Below are positions 60,083 through 64,000 of a stretch of 64,000 nucleotides of DNA, in pieces. The DNA is from Treponema vincentii. GTDB lineage: Bacteria > Spirochaetota > Spirochaetia > Treponematales > Treponemataceae. A model generated the notes under the pieces. That model saw only the letters and a program-made list of their open reading frames with translations, was not told where the DNA came from and made no database searches. Position 1 is the first letter of the stretch; every line of letters begins with the position of its first letter. The stretch lies in contig NZ_CP050497.1 of assembly GCF_018336815.1 (NCBI RefSeq), forward strand, positions 868,001 through 932,000, given 5' to 3'. Made by a program: the position numbers and the translations under genes.

Positions 60083-60127
60083 CAATGTAATAATGTAACA
60101 ATGTAACGGAGGTTTAACGGAACTTAC

Positions 60128-61303
60128 ATGGCGGAGCTTTTTTATCTGGCAAAAATCGGAGAAATCAATCTTAAAAAAGGGAACCTAAAGGATTTTGAAC
60201 GGCGGCTTGCGCAAAACTTCAGAAGCTATTTTGGCGGAGCAGTACCGAACGTACAGGTACGCGCCGGACGGATGTATGTACGGGCTGATGAGGCCTTGCA
60301 GCCGCGGGTAGAAGCGGCTTTGAATCACCTTTTCGGTATTACGAGCTGGGCGCAGGCAAAACCGGCGGACAAAACGCTTGAGGCAATTTCCGAAACGGCT
60401 GTTGCCGAAGCTAAGGCGTTGCAAGCGCAAGGTGCACGCACCTTTAAAATTGAAGCCCGCCGCGCCGATAAGCAATTTCCCCTCACTTCGTATGACATTG
60501 CGCGGGAAGTAGGCGGCACTATTCATACGGCGGGAATTTTAACCGTCGATGTGCATAACCCCGACGCGGTTATCAGCATCGAGGTGCGCGAAAAGCAAGC
60601 GTTCATTTACGGTGTCGAACATACCGGCAGGAGGGGGCTTCCCTGCGGCTGTTCGGGACGGGCGCTGCTGCTGCTCTCGGGCGGAATCGACTCCCCCGTT
60701 GCCGGATACAAAATGCTTTTCCGCGGTATGAAAGTCGATTACGTGTATTTTCATTCCCATCCGTATACATCACCGGAAGCTCAGCAAAAGGTAGAAACCT
60801 TAGCCGGTATTTTAGCCCGTTACGGACTCGGCGGGTACCTTACCGTTGTGTCGTTTACCAAGGTACAGCAGCACCTCAAGCGGACGGTGCCGGAACCCTA
60901 TTTGACGCTCCTGCTCCGTATGTGTATGATGCACACCGCCGAAATGCTGGCTGAAAAGGTTAATGCCCAGTGTTTGGTTACGGGAGAAAGCCTTGCGCAG
61001 GTGGCAAGCCAAACAATCGAGAACCTTACGATTACCGATAGCTGCGCAAAGCTTCCGATTTTGCGTCCGCTTATCGGCATGGACAAGGAAGAAATCATAC
61101 GGTATGCGGTTGATATCGGCACCTATCAAACTTCCATACTGCCCTATGAGGATTGCTGCGTGCTGTTTTCGCCCAAGCATCCGGTGCTGCATACACGGCA
61201 GAAAGATGCCGAAGAGATCTATGCGCGTATAGGCATCGAGCCGCTGCTGATGGAAGCCTTCGAACAGCGTGAAACAAAAAAAATAGCATGGGTTCTGCCG
61301 TAA
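60128..61303 (+). CDS. thiI: tRNA 4-thiouridine synthase ThiI
   Basis: 391 aa. An N-terminal ferredoxin-like plus THUMP region (EALNHLFGITSWAQ; FKIEARRADKQFPLTSYDIA; GRRGLPCGCSGRA) is followed by the PP-loop ATPase LLSGGIDSPVAGYKM. The conserved GESLAQVASQT and YEDCCVLFSPKHP follow. There is no C-terminal rhodanese domain, so sulfur must come by the shorter, rhodanese-free route seen in many bacteria. It adenylates U8 of tRNA. Upstream, 60083-60120 carries short near-repeats of AATGTAACA. Confidence 0.95.
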   Translation: MAELFYLAKIGEINLKKGNLKDFERRLAQNFRSYFGGAVPNVQVRAGRMYVRADEALQPRVEAALNHLFGITSWAQAKPADKTLEAISETAVAEAKALQAQGARTFKIEARRADKQFPLTSYDIAREVGGTIHTAGILTVDVHNPDAVISIEVREKQAFIYGVEHTGRRGLPCGCSGRALLLLSGGIDSPVAGYKMLFRGMKVDYVYFHSHPYTSPEAQQKVETLAGILARYGLGGYLTVVSFTKVQQHLKRTVPEPYLTLLLRMCMMHTAEMLAEKVNAQCLVTGESLAQVASQTIENLTITDSCAKLPILRPLIGMDKEEIIRYAVDIGTYQTSILPYEDCCVLFSPKHPVLHTRQKDAEEIYARIGIEPLLMEAFEQRETKKIAWVLP

Positions 61304-61322
61304 AGAAAGGGTTTTATTGATA

Positions 61323-61985
61323 ATGCATAAAAAATTATTACCTGTGTTATATTTTTTGATTTTCTCTTCGTTGCACGTAGTGGGGATGAGCGCTGATGAA
61401 GCCTATCCTATTATTGAAAAAGTAGTTTCAGCTATACCGATGAGGGAGAACCGTGTCTACTATACAAACACTGATGATATACAACTCATACTCGACGTAG
61501 CGGCAGAGACAGGCATAAACTTATTTGAACTGATTGATTGTATGTACCGTTATCTTGCAGCGAATAATAAGCGGCTTGAAATATCGGGAGAAACTCTCCG
61601 TAACGCACGAGCATCGTTTAGTTATGGTGGATATCCTGTCGAGCAGCTTTTACCGATAGATACTATCGTGAGTGTTCAGGTCGGGGCTTGTTTTACTAAA
61701 AATCAAAATCCGCTTGAAATGGAGCTTGAGGCTCCTTACAGCGTCTACATTGAGATTGCAACGGCTGCGTATGATACTCGATGCGGTTTTACTAAGATGC
61801 AGCCGCTCAATTTTCTGGAATCTTACGGTATGTATATAAAAAAATGGAACATTACAAAGCAGATACGAAAAATCCATCTGTATGAATCCGGCTTCGGCGC
61901 CGTATACGCTCAAGGCTTCTTTAAACCGAAAAAATGGGCATTCGCACCTATCAGTCGAATTTTGCCTCAGTCCGCCGAACCTTGA
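61323..61985 (+). CDS. Exported hypothetical protein, about 220 aa
   Basis: ATG 61323 (MHKKLLPVLYFLIFSSLHVVGMSA) or TTG 61317; both begin a clear signal peptide. The mature protein has a helical first half (DDIQLILDVAAETGINLFEL; CMYRYLAANNKR) and a beta second half (LPIDTIVSVQVGACF; YSVYIEIATAAYD). Not recognised. Its last 19 bases overlap the end of the convergent coiled-coil gene. Confidence 0.7.
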   Translation: MHKKLLPVLYFLIFSSLHVVGMSADEAYPIIEKVVSAIPMRENRVYYTNTDDIQLILDVAAETGINLFELIDCMYRYLAANNKRLEISGETLRNARASFSYGGYPVEQLLPIDTIVSVQVGACFTKNQNPLEMELEAPYSVYIEIATAAYDTRCGFTKMQPLNFLESYGMYIKKWNITKQIRKIHLYESGFGAVYAQGFFKPKKWAFAPISRILPQSAEP

Positions 61986-63151
61986 GGTTTCAGCTCATTA
62001 TTTCGTTCCTCAAGCCCCAGTTTTATTTCTTCTTCGCGTGCAATATCCCGTTCAGCGGTTTCGATGAGCTTTTCGTACTGTGCAATGCCGTCTTTGTATC
62101 CGGCGATCGCTTTTTGTAATGTTTCTATTTTATGTACCTCACCGGCAAGGGCGAGTTCGTTTTCGATATATTCGATGTCGATTGCATTTTTTCCAAGCTT
62201 TACACGATACTCCGCAATAGCATCTAAATACGGTTTAAACAGTTCCGGTACGCCGGTAAGGGATTCGGCGGTGCTCGTGCCTATCTCGGTATAAAAGATA
62301 TCGCTATATTGTGAGCCTTGCCGTCTTTCGGCTTCCTCAATTTTTTCATCCGTATTTTTTATGATGTCCGTCAGAATATTGATCCGTTTCTGAGGGGTAT
62401 CGGTGACACCGCATTCCGTGAATGTTTCTTCAAGTTTTTTCTGCTCGGCATTTAGTGTTTCCTTTCTGTCTTCCATCTCATCTTGTTTTGAAACGATTGC
62501 TTGTAAGGCAAGATATGCTGTTTCAAGCTGTTCCGGAAAGGATGCGCCGCGTACTTCTTTTATAACATCATCCGTGAGAGACTCCTCTCCTGCCGCAATA
62601 ATTTGTTCATTCATTTTCTTTTGCAGGCTGGTCAATTTATTTTTTAAAGACAGCAACTGTGGACTCAATGTCAGCTTTTTAAAAAAATGTGCCTCGGTTT
62701 TTTGCTGTTCGAGCGCTTGTTTTTCTTGCTGTACCTTCTCGATAGACTCTTTAAGTGGCTCAATCGATTGGGTAATGTGTACAATTTGCGGGACCGAATT
62801 ATTTTGATAGGCTTGAAAGAACAGTAAAATAAAATCATTCCGTGCTTTCTGATATGCACGCTGCTGTTCATGTAATAGTTTATCAACTTCTTTAGAAAAA
62901 ACTTTTAATTCATTTTGCCGCGATTGTGCCGTCTTAATGCTCAAAATAGTATCCGAATCCTTTCGGCGGGATTCTCTTAGCATTTTCCACGCTTCAAAAT
63001 CTTGTTCGTCGATGTGTGGCGTCGTTTCTTTACGCTGTAAAACATATTCGAATTGGGCTTCGCCGCATTCTCTGTACAATGAATTAAGCATTGTTTGTAA
63101 ATTTTCTCGCTCTTTTTTTCTGTCCGCTAAATTTTTCTTCAGATTATCCAT
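61967..63151 (-). CDS. Coiled-coil protein, 394 aa
   Basis: Almost entirely charged heptad-like sequence: MDNLKKNLADRKKERENLQT at the start, then KVQQEKQALEQQKTEAHFFK, LLSLKNKLTSLQKKMNEQI and KDGIAQYEKLIETAERDIAR. No membrane segment or signal peptide. Probably a cytoplasmic structural or scaffold protein; similar coiled-coil proteins are widespread in treponemes but I cannot assign a family. The 3' end overlaps the convergent gene by 19 bases. Confidence 0.7.
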   Translation of the reverse strand: MDNLKKNLADRKKERENLQTMLNSLYRECGEAQFEYVLQRKETTPHIDEQDFEAWKMLRESRRKDSDTILSIKTAQSRQNELKVFSKEVDKLLHEQQRAYQKARNDFILLFFQAYQNNSVPQIVHITQSIEPLKESIEKVQQEKQALEQQKTEAHFFKKLTLSPQLLSLKNKLTSLQKKMNEQIIAAGEESLTDDVIKEVRGASFPEQLETAYLALQAIVSKQDEMEDRKETLNAEQKKLEETFTECGVTDTPQKRINILTDIIKNTDEKIEEAERRQGSQYSDIFYTEIGTSTAESLTGVPELFKPYLDAIAEYRVKLGKNAIDIEYIENELALAGEVHKIETLQKAIAGYKDGIAQYEKLIETAERDIAREEEIKLGLEERNNELKPQGSAD

Positions 63152-63452
63152 ACAAAACCGCCTTTGTTCATCCCGTGAATATAAGATAAGAGAACACTAT
63201 TAATATATACGTTTATCGTAAAAAATACTATATCCTGCGTTACAAACAAAATAAGATGTTTACAAGCCCGCCGCACGAATAAACTGTTGAAGTATGCACG
63301 AGGAAAATACTGGGGATGTCGAAAAAGTAACCAACTTTTGAGACCGCCCATGTTTCTCTAGTACATTTTTTTTAATTCCGATACATTCTTATGAGGGGCT
63401 AAAACACAGTCTGATGCGATTACCCTGATATATAGATATAAAGGATAGAAAG
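63152..63452. repeat. Non-coding region with two repeat fragments
   Basis: A family 3 variant hairpin at 63312-63349 (relative of 43286-43324) and a solitary family 1 arm at 63410-63433 in reverse orientation (CTGATGCGATTACCCTGATA). No gene seen. AAGGA at 63441-63445 is the ribosome binding site of the next gene. Confidence 0.65.
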
Positions 63453-64000
63453 ATGAGGATAGGTATATTTGCAGCGGAACAGCAGGAGCTGGAAAACATT
63501 CGGCAAAGTCTACAAGGACGAAAAATCGAAAGAGCCGGACTCGTGTTTTATGAAGCGGCGCACGGTATCCATACGGTTATCAGCGTATGCGGCGGCATCG
63601 GTAAAGTGAATGCAGCGATTTGTACACAGTTGCTGATTTCGGAATTTCATGCGGAAATAATTATCAACACCGGTACTGCCGGAGGTTTAAACGATGCGCT
63701 GCATGTATTCGACTTGGTCGTTTCGACCGATGCGGTACAGCATGATGTGGATGTTTCGGTATTCGGCTATGCGAAAGGGCAAGTCGCCGGTACATCGTCT
63801 CCGTTTTGGAAAGCAGACGACGCCCTACGCACGGTTTTAATGAAAACCTTTACGCAGCTGAAAAATAACCATGCAGCAGAATTTGCACATGCCGACAAGA
63901 TGATTGCAGGACGCATCGCTTCGGGTGACCGCTTTATTGTTAATCCTGCGGTAAAGCAGGAGATTATCTCGACGTTTAAGGCTGATTGTGTTGAAATGGA
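63453..64000 (+). CDS. mtnN: MTA/SAH nucleosidase, cut by window end
   Basis: ATG 63453 opens 182 codons to the window edge: MRIGIFAAEQQELENIRQ. Family motifs: VCGGIGKVNAAICTQLL, INTGTAGGLNDALHVFD, VVSTDAVQHDVD, the base-binding IASGDRFIVN and the closing VEM of the active-site VEMEGAA motif. Hydrolyses 5'-methylthioadenosine and S-adenosylhomocysteine, recycling products of SAM-dependent reactions and starting autoinducer-2 formation. About 50 C-terminal residues are missing. Confidence 0.93.
   Translation, partial: MRIGIFAAEQQELENIRQSLQGRKIERAGLVFYEAAHGIHTVISVCGGIGKVNAAICTQLLISEFHAEIIINTGTAGGLNDALHVFDLVVSTDAVQHDVDVSVFGYAKGQVAGTSSPFWKADDALRTVLMKTFTQLKNNHAAEFAHADKMIAGRIASGDRFIVNPAVKQEIISTFKADCVEM

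Overview
The window looks like a chromosome segment of a host-associated spirochaete of the genus Treponema. I base this on gene content and order. tamB-bamA-skp-mutS follow one another as I recall for T. pallidum TP0325-TP0328. dnaX-ebfC-recR form a second familiar block. DtxR-type regulator, PSP1 protein, YaaR, bactofilin, M23 peptidase and Tmk genes, and paralogous surface lipoproteins with loose spirochaetal lipoboxes, fit the same picture. An oral species of the T. vincentii/T. medium type is my best guess; no rRNA or species-specific marker is present.

Layout. 1-4101: a metallophosphoesterase (cut by the left edge), an unknown gene, a broken AAA-ATPase-like gene, then dnaX-ebfC-recR. 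4108-13427: a recombination-prone region with a very large lipoprotein, an AT-rich three-gene island headed by a TIGR04255-type protein, fragments of a further lipoprotein and a further Rpn-type nuclease gene, palindromic repeats and a complete Rpn-type gene. 13760-26759: mostly housekeeping genes (unknown gene, AAA+ ATPase, YggT, membrane pyrophosphatase, TrpS, BAX-inhibitor protein, radical SAM, TSUP permease, UvrC, GlgC). 26920-33383: a second copy of the lipoprotein plus Rpn-type arrangement, sharing promoter, leader and about 3.1 kb of coding sequence with the first. 33529-49021: DtxR-type regulator, PSP1, YaaR, bactofilin, M23 peptidase, Tmk, then the outer-membrane assembly block TamB-BamA-Skp and MutS. 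49284-64000: a GNAT/DUF1778 toxin-antitoxin pair, ferredoxin, LysM-M23 peptidase and a PEGA-like protein, an outer-membrane barrel, an XRE-controlled glutamate symporter/2-hydroxyacid dehydrogenase operon, an IS256-type relic, AsnA, hexokinase, ThiI, a coiled-coil protein and the start of an MTA/SAH nucleosidase.

Three things run through the window. First, intergenic spaces carry several families of palindromic repeats; pairs of copies differ at positions that are compensated in the opposite arm, so the fold is conserved and not just the sequence. Second, recR, the gene at 13760, glgC, the dtxR-type gene, bactofilin, mutS and hexokinase are each broken by exactly one extra base in an A or T run, which points to homopolymer overcalls in the assembly. 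Third, dnaX is the single exception in direction: it needs a -1 shift and carries a U_UUU_UUA slippery site followed by a stem-loop. It is the best candidate here for genuine programmed frameshifting, with gamma as the default product and tau as the shifted one.
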